Shown here piece by piece: positions 17,310-26,866 of a stretch of DNA of 64,000 nucleotides. The DNA comes from an uncultured Flavobacteriaceae bacterium (GTDB taxonomy: Bacteria; Bacteroidota; Bacteroidia; Flavobacteriales; Flavobacteriaceae). The notes below the pieces were generated by a model. That model was not told the origin of the DNA, did no database searches, and saw nothing but the letters and a program-made list of their open reading frames with translations. The first letter of the stretch is position 1, and every line of letters starts with the position of its first letter. The stretch spans positions 65,405-129,404 of the forward strand of contig CANLWG010000009.1 in the NCBI GenBank assembly GCA_947494715.1. Reading direction: 5' to 3'. Position numbers and translations under genes: made by a program.

Positions 17310-20300
17310 TTAATACCCATGATATCCATATCCGCCATAACCCATGGGCCGGTAAACCTGGGCACGTTTCCTATCTTTTAGGAAAAACTCCTCCGTTGCA
17401 TAGTTGATCGCATCCTCTGGTGTGTCCGTATCTTCAATACGCAATCCCTCGTTTTTATAAAACGGCTTAACGGTCAGCTTCTTTCCTTTTTCAAAGACGA
17501 CCAAGCGCATGTTAAAATTGTCGTTATAATTCTGCTGGTTTCTAGTCTTAAAATAATAGCCTGTATAGGCCTTGTTACGATATTGCAAACTTTTTTGTCC
17601 AACAAAGAGCACGGAATCTTGATTTTGGATGTAGGGTCGCTGTTCAAAAAGGAGGGATTCTGCCAAGGCCTTTTCGTTTTTATAGGACATGGGGAATAGA
17701 TGCAATTTGTTTATCTCTTTCAGTTTGTTGAACAACAATAACCGACTGTTGATATTTCTGGCCAAACCAATCAACATCGCTTGGGGAATCGGAGATTCTT
17801 CCTGGGCCATTAACATGGTATAGGTAGTGCGTATTCTTCGGTCCTTAACCCATTGTAAACGATTAAAAAACTGGGCGACTTCTTTTTCCTTGCGAAAAGG
17901 GTACAACAAAATGGCATAGTTTTCCAGCACTCCATTACTTTGATTGCGGAACTTTTTATGGTAGCCGTTCTGAATGCTTATGCTGGACAGGCCCATTTGC
18001 CGTTTCAATTGTATTTTGGCATCGTTCAAGATTTGTTTTCGGTATTTTTTATAGCTATTGGGTTTAATAAGGCCTTTAGCCTTTAGTTTTGAGAGCATTG
18101 AAAAAATACTGGGTTTATATTCGGCTATGGCACTGTAATCCAATAGTTCTGGAAATAACTTTTTGGCCAAAGGCAAACTATCCTTATAGGGCTTGAAGAT
18201 TTTGTGGATTTCCAACGTATTGGAGACCAAGGGCAGGTCCTTTGATAAAAGTTCCAAAAGTACAGATACCGATTCCTCATCCGCCTTTTTCGTCAAGGCC
18301 TGTAAGATTTTGGTCTGGGCATTGGAATTGTTATAGGAACCTACATAAAACTCCGTTAGGAAAGGGACAACCCTAGGGTCGCTCAACTTTCCCAATTGCT
18401 GTATCAAATAGGACTGAATGTATTTTTTATCCTCAGGGTATTCAAATTCAGAAATATAATACTTCAAGGAATCTATATGTTTTTTTTGGAACTTCACAAA
18501 CTTATGCCCTTCCAGTACCATACTATCGTTGGCCCGTAAGGCTGCAAAAAAGTTGGGTGTCTTATCCTTTAGGATGTCTTGTCCAACAAGGGTGTCAAAA
18601 GGTTTAAAATGTTCAAAGAATTTGGCAACGAAACGGCTTGGACCTAGTAGGGTATCCGTTTGCGCCTTTAGTTCATAGAACAAACCTCCTTTTACTATGT
18701 TTTTCACAAGGATACCACGCGTACTTGCTGTGTCCGTCAAGACCATTTCCAGTTCATAATGTCCGTCCTCCCGGAGCGTATCTTTCTCCTTTAGAATATT
18801 AAGCCCGTTTTTGGTCTGTAATTTTTTTCGGAACGCCCATACAGAATCGATGCCGGGATACATCATCAAATCATGGGATTTGTTCAGCTCTATGGTAATG
18901 GCCTCGTTGTTCTTATTTTGGTAAATGGTCTTCTTGGTATAAGCTTCATAAGCTTTGGGTCTATGGCGCCCATTTCGGTACATTTTGCTATTTTCCACAA
19001 ACTTTGGTGGTTTTACCGTTGTCACCGTTGTAAAGAATAATGCGGTATCCCGTACCTTTTTAAAGCGTTTATTTTGGTCAACTTCCTTTACCTCGAAAGA
19101 GTCGAAAAAAGTAACGGCATCTTCGGGGTTCTTGGTCAGGCAACCCATCAAATAATAATTACCCCGGTTAAAAGCAGTTTTTAAATGGAGTTCCTTTTTG
19201 GCAACGGAGTCTAATACAGCTTTGGATATCAAACTGTTGTTTTCGGATGTCTGGTAAGTAGGGTCCAGTTTCAATTCCTTATAGAACCGTTGTTGTATTT
19301 TTTTTAATTCGAAGGTGTCCTCCTCTATAAAATTAAAATCGTTTAAAGTAGCTTTCCGCAAGAAATAATAGGAATCGGTAATGGAATCAAATCCTTGGAT
19401 GAGGCGGTCTCCTTTTCGATATCGATTTGGAAAACTGTACAGGGACGGCATCCTAACCTGAAAATCATCATAGCCCGAAGCAACCTTAATGTTTTTTGTA
19501 GTTGCTTTTTTAAACTGAATGCTATTAAAAATGGTGTCTGAATATTGGATAACATAATCGCCCTGACCACCCATTTTAAAAATCAGGATTTCCAGTGGAG
19601 TCACATAAATATGATAACGCTGATGATCTCCGTTTTTCAGTTGGTTTTTAATATCCAGGCCTTGAAACCCATTTCGATTGATTCGGGTCTTTTCCAATAT
19701 TTTGCCAGGAATATTCTCGAACAAAAGTTTGTTCAGGTCACCCAAAGTATAGGTGGCATCTTGCTTTAAATGTGAAAAAGTAGGGATTCGGTTTACCATA
19801 ACATAGCTTCCATTGGCCAGATCAGGCGAAATGTAGGTGGTATTTACATACCCTGCTATGGGGTAAAGCTTATTGGGCAGGACCATACTAAAAAAACTAT
19901 CATCCGGCGAACGGACGACATATTCGTTTTCCTTTATGGATTTTTCAAATTTTTCCTTTAACCGTTTGCCTTTGCCCGTAGATCTTGAAATCAGGGGACG
20001 AACGGTGTAGCCCATTTCCCGAAGCATGGCAATGACCCCTTGTTGTCCAGGCAAATGGGCCGCACCGATACCTGTAAACACTTTTGCCCTGCGCATTACG
20101 GAGTCTAGTTCCCGAACCATATTGCGGTTGCGGATAAAAAGCATATTTTTCAAATAGTGATCGGTATACATGGCCTTGTCCAAGGAATCCAAAAGATTAA
20201 TGTTCCGGTTGCGGTAAGCATCTTGCAGCAAGGTCATGGGATCCTGTTGTTGCATTTTCTTTTGCAGCCACTCGTCCGGTTTTTGCTTCATGGCATTTAA

Positions 20301-20831
20301 ACTCGCACGGCCCACCAATGCCGTGGATTCCTCTAAATTTTCCAGGGCAATAACTCTCTTATCGAATTTTTTTCCGGTCTGATAAATAAACATATCCAGA
20401 TAGGTCTCTTCTTCAAAATTTTGGGAATACGCGTTGGTACGATACAGGATATTATTGACCCTTTGATCCTCGAAGGCCAAATAACCTGCTATTTCCTCCT
20501 TTCTTGGGTTCCTGATCGTAAATGGATATCTATAAAAACCTTTGGGATTAAAACTACTGCCTTGTCCTGTAGCCGTAAAGCCGATATTTTCGTCGGCTTC
20601 CAACCAAGTACCCGGATCGGATTCCAAAGCCACTACTTCACTTTTATCCAATGCTTCATAGAAAACATCGTCCAATCGGAATGCGATACGCTTGCTTACG
20701 TGCATGGTTCCGTAGAGATAAGAACTTTGCTCCAATCCGTTGCCGGAGATCTCCCAAAGGAGACTGTTTTTTTCTTGTGAAAAAGTCAAAAAGGAAAAAA
20801 TCCCTAAAAGAAAAGCGAAAAAGAAACGCAT
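17310..20831 (-). CDS. Giant secreted TraB/GumN family protein
   Basis: After a signal peptide (ending near LTFSQ) residues about 25-285 form a TraB/GumN domain: YLYGTMHVSKR with its GTMH motif near the start, a conserved VVALESD glutamate, and FTGIGAAHLPGQQGV near the end. TraB/TIKI-like proteins are metalloproteases in animals; bacterial ones are mostly uncharacterised. The remaining 880 residues have no family I recognise. They contain strand-rich regions, then from about 750 to 960 repeated helical segments that look like HEAT-type repeats, and end in a Gly/Tyr-rich tail. Ordinary GumN proteins are about 300 aa, so this is a large fusion. It forms an operon with the DUF1460 gene and is divergent from hemH. 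Confidence 0.85.
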   Translation of the reverse strand: MRFFFAFLLGIFSFLTFSQEKNSLLWEISGNGLEQSSYLYGTMHVSKRIAFRLDDVFYEALDKSEVVALESDPGTWLEADENIGFTATGQGSSFNPKGFYRYPFTIRNPRKEEIAGYLAFEDQRVNNILYRTNAYSQNFEEETYLDMFIYQTGKKFDKRVIALENLEESTALVGRASLNAMKQKPDEWLQKKMQQQDPMTLLQDAYRNRNINLLDSLDKAMYTDHYLKNMLFIRNRNMVRELDSVMRRAKVFTGIGAAHLPGQQGVIAMLREMGYTVRPLISRSTGKGKRLKEKFEKSIKENEYVVRSPDDSFFSMVLPNKLYPIAGYVNTTYISPDLANGSYVMVNRIPTFSHLKQDATYTLGDLNKLLFENIPGKILEKTRINRNGFQGLDIKNQLKNGDHQRYHIYVTPLEILIFKMGGQGDYVIQYSDTIFNSIQFKKATTKNIKVASGYDDFQVRMPSLYSFPNRYRKGDRLIQGFDSITDSYYFLRKATLNDFNFIEEDTFELKKIQQRFYKELKLDPTYQTSENNSLISKAVLDSVAKKELHLKTAFNRGNYYLMGCLTKNPEDAVTFFDSFEVKEVDQNKRFKKVRDTALFFTTVTTVKPPKFVENSKMYRNGRHRPKAYEAYTKKTIYQNKNNEAITIELNKSHDLMMYPGIDSVWAFRKKLQTKNGLNILKEKDTLREDGHYELEMVLTDTASTRGILVKNIVKGGLFYELKAQTDTLLGPSRFVAKFFEHFKPFDTLVGQDILKDKTPNFFAALRANDSMVLEGHKFVKFQKKHIDSLKYYISEFEYPEDKKYIQSYLIQQLGKLSDPRVVPFLTEFYVGSYNNSNAQTKILQALTKKADEESVSVLLELLSKDLPLVSNTLEIHKIFKPYKDSLPLAKKLFPELLDYSAIAEYKPSIFSMLSKLKAKGLIKPNSYKKYRKQILNDAKIQLKRQMGLSSISIQNGYHKKFRNQSNGVLENYAILLYPFRKEKEVAQFFNRLQWVKDRRIRTTYTMLMAQEESPIPQAMLIGLARNINSRLLLFNKLKEINKLHLFPMSYKNEKALAESLLFEQRPYIQNQDSVLFVGQKSLQYRNKAYTGYYFKTRNQQNYNDNFNMRLVVFEKGKKLTVKPFYKNEGLRIEDTDTPEDAINYATEEFFLKDRKRAQVYRPMGYGGYGYHGY

Positions 20832-21332
20832 TATTATTGTTTTGTTTTGTCCGTTTCCTGTACTTCAACCGTTTATCCGTGAGATATCGGGTTTAGGCAA
20901 TATACAAGTTAGGACGCTATTGCAAAATTAGGGAAGAGTATTCGGTGACTTATCCCTATAAACCGTTAAAACGGGCTGCGACCTTGGGTATAACGCATTT
21001 TAGCGTATGGTATTTTCGCTTTAATCCTCTTTTTTAGGATAAATACGGTTATGGGCCTGTCTTTGCAAGCGGTTTTGCTACAAAAACGAGAATTGATTTT
21101 TGAACCTATATCCAAAATCCCTATACCGTATCCATGCTTTTTTTAAGCGAAATATGCGATTATCATCCCAGTACAGGGTCTTTTAACCCCCTGAGTAAAA
21201 ATTTTATCGAAGGATGTTGTTTAAGATGGTATAAAATATTGATTTTTTCTATGACAAAATTAGAAAACAATCAGCGGAAAGGATTGGAAGTTTTGTTACA
21301 TGCCTTATTTTTACGAGCATTAAAAAAATTCT
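20832..21332. promoter_or_regulatory. 501-bp divergent intergenic region between the TraB gene and hemH
   Basis: No coding frame is convincing here. On the minus strand 20923-20930 reads TAATTTTG, an exact -7 consensus about 92 nt before the TraB start, without a clear -33. On the plus strand a fair promoter lies at 21284-21313 before hemH. I found no copy of the ATTTAGA-N5-TCTAAAT palindrome and no strong terminator. The region is long compared with other gaps in this window and is otherwise unexplained. Confidence 0.5.
21284..21313 (+). promoter_or_regulatory. Candidate hemH promoter
   Basis: TTG at 21284-21286, a 19-nt spacer, then TATTTTTA at 21306-21313, one base off the TAnnTTTG consensus. 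The predicted start of transcription is about 13 nt before the hemH ATG, in line with the short leaders of other promoters in the window. Confidence 0.42.
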
Positions 21333-22367
21333 ATGGCAAAAGGCGTTTTATTGGTCAATTTGGGTTCTCCGGACAGCCCCACTTCCAAGGATGTAAAACC
21401 ATATCTGGATGAATTTTTGATGGACGAGCGTGTTATTGATGCTCCGAAATGGCTGCGTACGCTTTTGGTTCGCGGTATAATCCTTCAGACTCGGCCCAAA
21501 AAATCGGCCAAGGCATACGCCAAGATTTGGTGGGAAGAGGGCTCGCCATTGATCGTTATCTCGGAAAGGTTTGCAGAAAAAGTACACCAAGATACTGCAA
21601 TGCCAGTGGCTTTGGGTATGCGTTACGGTAGTATGAGCATTAAAAAAGCATTGGGCGAATTGGCGGAAAAGGGAGTGGATGAGGTTTTATTGGTACCTCT
21701 TTATCCGCACTATGCCATGTCCTCCTATGAGACGGTAGTGGTAAAGGTCATGGAAGAGCAACAAGAGCATTTTCCCAAAATGAAATTAACGACCCTGCCT
21801 GCCTTCTATAAAAGCCCCGATTATATAAAAGTGCTTTCTGAAAGTATTGCTGAAGGCCTACAAGATTTTGAGTACGACCATATTTTATTCTCGTATCACG
21901 GTATTCCGGAGAGGCATATCCGAAAAAGTGATCCTACGAAGTTCCATTGTAAAATTGATGGCTCCTGTTGCTATATTAACTCTGTGGCCCACCATACATG
22001 TTATCGCCACCAATGCTATGATACCACGGAGCTGGTCAAATCCTATCTGAAGTTGGATGAAAACAAGGTAAGTTCTTCCTTTCAGTCGCGCTTGGCGGGC
22101 GACCCTTGGCTTAAACCCTATACAGACTACGAGTTTGAGCGCTTGGCCAAGGAAGGCAAAAAACGCTTGGCCGTAATTACCCCGGCTTTTGTTTCGGATT
22201 GTTTGGAAACCTTGGAGGAAATCGCCATGGAAGGTAAGGAACAGTTTATGGAAGCCGGTGGGACGGATTACAAACATATCCCCTGTCTAAATGATAGCGA
22301 TGCATGGGTAGGGCTAATGGCAAAATGGATAAACCAGTGGGAGACTTCTAGGGTGTTACCCGTTTAA
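21333..22367 (+). CDS. hemH: Ferrochelatase
   Basis: Inserts Fe2+ into protoporphyrin IX, the last step of the protoporphyrin-dependent route. The N-terminal GVLLVNLGSPDSP and the active-site segment FSYHGIPERH (His189) are diagnostic, and the conserved acidic segment FVSDCLETLEEI is present near residue 270. At 344 residues it is of normal length. It is encoded away from the hemA-hemB run, on the other strand and beyond the TraB/DUF1460 unit, but within 6 kb of hemA. With HemJ encoded at 43485 and HemF, the protoporphyrin route is complete here from porphobilinogen onward. Confidence 0.97.
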   Translation: MAKGVLLVNLGSPDSPTSKDVKPYLDEFLMDERVIDAPKWLRTLLVRGIILQTRPKKSAKAYAKIWWEEGSPLIVISERFAEKVHQDTAMPVALGMRYGSMSIKKALGELAEKGVDEVLLVPLYPHYAMSSYETVVVKVMEEQQEHFPKMKLTTLPAFYKSPDYIKVLSESIAEGLQDFEYDHILFSYHGIPERHIRKSDPTKFHCKIDGSCCYINSVAHHTCYRHQCYDTTELVKSYLKLDENKVSSSFQSRLAGDPWLKPYTDYEFERLAKEGKKRLAVITPAFVSDCLETLEEIAMEGKEQFMEAGGTDYKHIPCLNDSDAWVGLMAKWINQWETSRVLPV

Positions 22368-22508
22368 TGTATTTTCAGGAAGCCAAATAAATACTGAAGT
22401 AAAATGAAATTTTTAAGGCGACTCGGCAAACCGTCTTACAGGAACACGGATATATCAAATTGCCTTGCTTTCCATGTGAATTTTCGGTAAGCTGGCAATG
22501 AAGAAGAA

Positions 22509-23894
22509 ATGGCAAAAATCTCGTCAGAACAGCTCGGTACCGAACCTATCGGCCAACTATTGATAAAGCAAGCAGTGCCCGCCAGTATCGGTATCCTGGT
22601 CATGTCGCTCAACATTTTGGTCGATTCCATTTTTGTGGGAAATTGGATTGGTTCCATTGCCATTGCGGCCATCAATGTAGTACTTCCTGTTTCATTTTTT
22701 ATAGGGGCTTTGGGGATGGCCATTGGAATAGGAGGATCCAGTATCATCTCACGTGCCCTTGGGTCCGAAAACAAGGAAAAGGCCCTTAAGACTTTTGGGA
22801 ACCAGGTGACCTTGACCCTGTTGGTCACTATCTCCATGGTGGTGGTGGGTCTGTATTTTGTGGACGACCTCATTCCTACGTTTGGAGGCAAAGGTGCCAT
22901 CTTTGAACCTGCCAAGATTTACTATGTCATTGTAGTCTATGGTGTTCCAATGTTGGCACTTTGTATGATGGGCAATACAGTAATTCGGGCCGAGGGCAAA
23001 CCTAGATTTGCCATGAATGCCATGATTATTCCTTCCGTTGGCAACCTGCTAATGGACTATATCTTTATTTATGAGTTGGACTGGGGCATGCACGGAGCCG
23101 CCTGGGCCACCACCTTGGGCTATTTTTTCTGCCTATGTTACATTGTCTGGTTCTTTCTTTCCAAAAATTCGGAATTGAAACTACGGATGACCGATTTTGG
23201 GTTAAACAGATCTATTCTAAGGGAAATCGGATCCTTGGGTTTTGTAACCCTGTCGCGTCAGGCCACCATCAGCATAATCTATTTGCTGATGAACAATATC
23301 CTTTTTGGTTTAGGTGGAGAGGCCATGGTTGCGGTCTATGCCATTATAGGACGAATGTTGATGTTCGCCTTTTTCCCGGTGTTTGGGGTAACCCAAGGCT
23401 TTTTGCCCATAGCGGGGTATAACTATGGGGCCAAAAAATATCCAAGGGTACGGGAAAGTATCAATACCGCTATTAAATATGCTGCATTTATGGCCACCTT
23501 GGTCTTTATCTTTTTGATGGTTTTTCCTTCGGAAATAGCCTCTCTCTTTTTGAGTGACAAGCCGGATATGTCGTCGATTGAGCTGGCAGCCAATGCCTTT
23601 GTTCTTGAACACACGCCTTTTGCCATGCGATGGGTCTTTGCGGCAACACCTATTATTGCCTTGCAGTTGATAGGCGCTGCCTATTTTCAGGCAATCGGTA
23701 AGGCGGTACCCGCACTTTTGTTGACACTCCTACGCCAAGGCTTCTTCTTTATTCCCCTAATTTTGATTTTACCGAATTTTTTGGGCGAACTGGGTGTATG
23801 GATTTCATTCCCAATCGCCGATGTATTGGCCACTATAGTTACGGGCTTTTATTTAAGGAAAGAGGTTAAGAGCACTTTGTTGGGGAGTGGTTAG
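22509..23894 (+). CDS. MATE family efflux transporter
   Basis: A 461-residue protein with about twelve hydrophobic segments arranged as two six-helix halves, starting after LIKQAVPASIGILVMSLN. The conserved segments IGGSSIISRALGSEN and GVTQGFLPIAGYNYGAK are of the DinF/NorM-like MATE family, which exports drugs or metabolites using Na+ or H+ gradients. The second segment in particular (QGFLPIAGYNYGA) is common to most bacterial members. It follows hemH by 141 bp on the same strand without an obvious promoter. The substrate cannot be told. Confidence 0.93.
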   Translation: MAKISSEQLGTEPIGQLLIKQAVPASIGILVMSLNILVDSIFVGNWIGSIAIAAINVVLPVSFFIGALGMAIGIGGSSIISRALGSENKEKALKTFGNQVTLTLLVTISMVVVGLYFVDDLIPTFGGKGAIFEPAKIYYVIVVYGVPMLALCMMGNTVIRAEGKPRFAMNAMIIPSVGNLLMDYIFIYELDWGMHGAAWATTLGYFFCLCYIVWFFLSKNSELKLRMTDFGLNRSILREIGSLGFVTLSRQATISIIYLLMNNILFGLGGEAMVAVYAIIGRMLMFAFFPVFGVTQGFLPIAGYNYGAKKYPRVRESINTAIKYAAFMATLVFIFLMVFPSEIASLFLSDKPDMSSIELAANAFVLEHTPFAMRWVFAATPIIALQLIGAAYFQAIGKAVPALLLTLLRQGFFFIPLILILPNFLGELGVWISFPIADVLATIVTGFYLRKEVKSTLLGSG

Positions 23895-24067
23895 TAATGG
23901 GGATTCAACTACTGCAAGCCGTTACGACGAATCGAATATACTATTGAGCTCATGTTTGAATCCGAACTTTTCTATTTCCATATGGAGGTATGGCCAAATT
24001 TTATTTCTCGGTTACGACCCATGTCATATTTAGTCCCTATTTTTAATGTTCCTTTAAAATTGTTTCA

Positions 24068-25165
24068 ATGACCAAGAAGACTTTTGTTTCCGTTTGCTGC
24101 TCATTTTTTGTTTTTTTAGGCTGTACCACTGAGTCCGCTAAAAGCTATTCCCTTTTCGTAGGAACATATACTAAGGGAGATAGCGAGGGGATATACCGAT
24201 ATACTTTTGATTCGGATAAGGGAACATTGAAAGACACCCAACTAGTGGCTACTCTGGACAATCCTACCTTTTTAAAAATCTCACCTGATAAAAAATACCT
24301 ATATGCCGTTAAGGATACTCCGGAGGGAAAAGGAGCAATGACAGGATATCGGATAGAGGAGGGATTGTTGGAAGAAATCAACACGGGGGTCACCAATGGC
24401 CTACCATTTTGCCATGTAGGGATTTCCGAGGATGGAAGGACATTGGCCGCTTCCAGCTATCCAGGGGGAAGTATCTCCATTTTTCGTATAAATGATAATG
24501 GGGCACTGCTTCCAAATCCGCAGCAGATAGACCATAAAAAAATCGATACAACAAAGACTTCACATGCGCATGCCGCGAAGTTTACGTCAGACGGACTCTT
24601 TGTTGCAGATTTGGGACTGGATGCTGTAAAAAGATATGTGGAACAGGAAAAACAATTTGTTCCAGCTGGGCAAGCTTCCTTGGATTTGCCCGAAAAGGCT
24701 GGTCCTAGACATTTTACTTTCGGCCCAAATGCAAAATTTTTATATGTCATCAATGAATTGAATTCCACGATTACTGTCTTTGAACGAAATACCAATGGGG
24801 ATTACAGGGAAGTAGAGGCCCAAAATACGTTGGCCCCGGATTTTGATGGAAAGAGTTATTGTGCGGACATCCATTTATCCAAGGATGGCCAATTTTTATA
24901 TGGTTCGAATAGGGGCGAGAATACAATCGTTATCTTTAAAGTAGACGCAAATTCCGGAAAACTAAGCTTGGTAGGAAGGGAAAGTGTCAGGGGTGATTGG
25001 CCGCGTAATTTTGCTCTGGACCCCACAGATGCTTTTCTACTGGTAGCCAATCAAAAAAGTGATAACATTACTGTTTTTCAAAGAGATAAGCAAACGGGAG
25101 AATTAACATACCTCCATGAAACCAAAGTATCAAGTCCGGTGTGTTTGGAGTTTTTGGATTTATAG
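24068..25165 (+). CDS. Lactonase family lipoprotein (YbhE/6-phosphogluconolactonase-like propeller)
   Basis: The N-terminus has a lipobox (VFLGC, Cys19), so the protein is probably anchored in an envelope membrane. The remaining residues form a seven-bladed propeller of the lactonase_10 family: blades are marked by repeated segments such as LKISPDKKYLYAV, FTFGPNAKFLYVINE and IHLSKDGQFLYGSNRG. Cytoplasmic relatives hydrolyse 6-phosphogluconolactone or act in related cycloisomer reactions. Because this copy is exported, its substrate is more likely a sugar lactone outside the cytoplasm, which is inference. Length is 365 aa, normal for the family. Confidence 0.9.
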   Translation: MTKKTFVSVCCSFFVFLGCTTESAKSYSLFVGTYTKGDSEGIYRYTFDSDKGTLKDTQLVATLDNPTFLKISPDKKYLYAVKDTPEGKGAMTGYRIEEGLLEEINTGVTNGLPFCHVGISEDGRTLAASSYPGGSISIFRINDNGALLPNPQQIDHKKIDTTKTSHAHAAKFTSDGLFVADLGLDAVKRYVEQEKQFVPAGQASLDLPEKAGPRHFTFGPNAKFLYVINELNSTITVFERNTNGDYREVEAQNTLAPDFDGKSYCADIHLSKDGQFLYGSNRGENTIVIFKVDANSGKLSLVGRESVRGDWPRNFALDPTDAFLLVANQKSDNITVFQRDKQTGELTYLHETKVSSPVCLEFLDL

Positions 25166-25211
25166 ACCTTCCACTGCCATTTGCACTTTGAGACCTCAGC
25201 TGGATTCCAAA

Positions 25212-25523
25212 TTAGGAGAGAATAAAAAAATACCCTAGGATATTAATGAGAATCAGTAAGGTCATTGCCACAATTCCCTTCTTAAAAAAAAGTGCCGTTA
25301 GTTCAATGCCTGTAAAGGCGAATAACAAGCCCATTGCATTTCGAGCAGAAGCGACATAGGCTTTTTTCATTTCAGCCTCAAGACCATAAAAAGAAGCTTC
25401 AGCAGTATTTTGGGAAATCAGCCGCCATTCGTTGTAAAAGTATAGGATAAGTATTGTATTCAATAGTATTAAAGCCAAAACCATTGGGATAGCAAAATAT
25501 TGATTTATGGAAGCCCGTTTCAT
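25212..25523 (-). CDS. Small membrane protein coupled to the PepSY protein
   Basis: A 103-residue protein starting at the ATG at 25521-25523, which overlaps the TGA of the PepSY gene in an ATGA arrangement. It has a first membrane helix near residues 10-32, a polar stretch with ISQNTAEASFYGLEAEMKKA, and two further helices toward the C-terminus. I do not recognise a family. The coupling to an iron-siderophore operon suggests it supports the PepSY protein at the inner membrane. A longer frame from 25841 exists, but its first part lies in the PepSY coding sequence in another frame and I rejected it. Confidence 0.72.
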   Translation of the reverse strand: MKRASINQYFAIPMVLALILLNTILILYFYNEWRLISQNTAEASFYGLEAEMKKAYVASARNAMGLLFAFTGIELTALFFKKGIVAMTLLILINILGYFFILS

Positions 25524-26860
25524 ATTTGCAAAGGCTTTTTGGAAAATCGGGAACGGCCCCATAGAAATAAGGCCTTCAGTAGAAGAAACGCCAAAAGACC
25601 ATAAAATAGGGTAATTACGATTACCGAAGGAATACCAATACCCCAGACAACACTCATAACTCCAACGACCATACAGAAGGCAATAATTCCAAATACCCAC
25701 CGGTATAATAAAGGGCGAAGTTCTACAAACGAAGGCTTTTCCGTTCTTTTTTTCTCGGTTCTTTTCAGATAGACGATAAACCCGCTTAGGGCCAAAAACC
25801 CTGAGGTTAGGGCAAGAATGCAGTATAGGACTTTTAACCAAGTACCGCCAAAATCACCAAAATGAAATGACTCTTGGACAAAGAACAACTTTCCGCCAAA
25901 ATTATCCTCACCGATGTTATACTTTAATAAAGTGCTTAAGTTCCCTTTATCCAGTACCAGTTTATTGCTCGATCGCTCATAAGCCCGTCCCGGAATATCC
26001 CCAATAATCTCTATGGTCCGCGCACCATCCCTGGAAAGGCGCACGGTTTTTGGAATCAATTGGGGAAAGATAGAGGATGATTTCTCCAAGGCCCGATCAA
26101 AATTGGCGGTCATTGCCAGATCTTCCGTTGGGGTCAATGGCTTCTCCGTACGCTTGTAAATGTTGGGGCGTTCTATGGAGAAGACTTTTTGCAATTGACT
26201 TTGAAGCCCCAACCAAGTTCCGGTAATGGCAATCATCAGATTAAACGCCAATGCCATGATACCAATAAATTTGTGCAAATCGGCCTGCCGTATTCTGAGG
26301 TTTTTACCCCGGATTTCGCCTAAAGATTGTTTTTTCATAAAACGCCCATAGATTAAAAAACCTGTAATCGTGGATATCAAAAGGGCCAAACCTGCCAATC
26401 CTACAATTTGGCGACCCCAAAAGGCCTCATAAAAGCGCACATGTAGGTTACGCAAGTAATAGTTGAAGGTTTTATAATAATTGCGTTCCCCGAGTATTTC
26501 ACCCGAATACGGATTTACGAAAACCTCCCAGAATACAGGAAAAATCCGGTGTGTATGCTTGGCCATTAAACGTAGATTATAGGTTCCCGTGGCTTCTGTA
26601 GGAACATACACCTCAAAAAGTTCCTTATCCGGATGGGCTTTGGTTACCTTGGCAACAACATCATTTAGGGCCATCTTGGCCGGTTCACTTTCCACATGGT
26701 ACAGTGAAGGATTCAAGACCTCATCGATTTCCATTCGAAAAAGGGCCGCAGCTCCAGTTAGGCTTAAAAAGGCAATAACCACCCCTGCATACAGCCCAAC
26801 CCAGCTATGGACACGCCATAACAGATTTTTTTTAGTGGAACGAGACTTTTTTTGGGCCAT
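25520..26860 (-). CDS. PepSY-associated transmembrane protein (PiuB/ferrisiderophore reductase-like)
   Basis: A 446-residue inner-membrane protein. The N-terminal hydrophobic region WRVHSWVGLYAGVVIAFLSL with its His and Gly residues is typical of the PepSY_TM family, and further helix pairs lie near residues 150-170, 200-225 and 350-420. Family members next to TonB siderophore receptors are thought to reduce ferric siderophores in the periplasm with electrons passed across the membrane, often through heme bound by conserved histidines. The gene begins 6 bp after the stop of the TonB receptor gene and is followed by a 4-bp overlap with the 103-aa membrane protein gene. The reductase role is inference from context. 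Confidence 0.88.
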   Translation of the reverse strand: MAQKKSRSTKKNLLWRVHSWVGLYAGVVIAFLSLTGAAALFRMEIDEVLNPSLYHVESEPAKMALNDVVAKVTKAHPDKELFEVYVPTEATGTYNLRLMAKHTHRIFPVFWEVFVNPYSGEILGERNYYKTFNYYLRNLHVRFYEAFWGRQIVGLAGLALLISTITGFLIYGRFMKKQSLGEIRGKNLRIRQADLHKFIGIMALAFNLMIAITGTWLGLQSQLQKVFSIERPNIYKRTEKPLTPTEDLAMTANFDRALEKSSSIFPQLIPKTVRLSRDGARTIEIIGDIPGRAYERSSNKLVLDKGNLSTLLKYNIGEDNFGGKLFFVQESFHFGDFGGTWLKVLYCILALTSGFLALSGFIVYLKRTEKKRTEKPSFVELRPLLYRWVFGIIAFCMVVGVMSVVWGIGIPSVIVITLFYGLLAFLLLKALFLWGRSRFSKKPLQI

Positions 26861-26866
26861 GCCTCT

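Noticed and set aside
25524-25841. Longer frame of the 103-aa protein gene, starting at 25841
   Set aside because: The extra part lies inside the PepSY coding sequence in another frame, has no sensible composition, and the ATGA junction at 25520-25523 gives a natural start.
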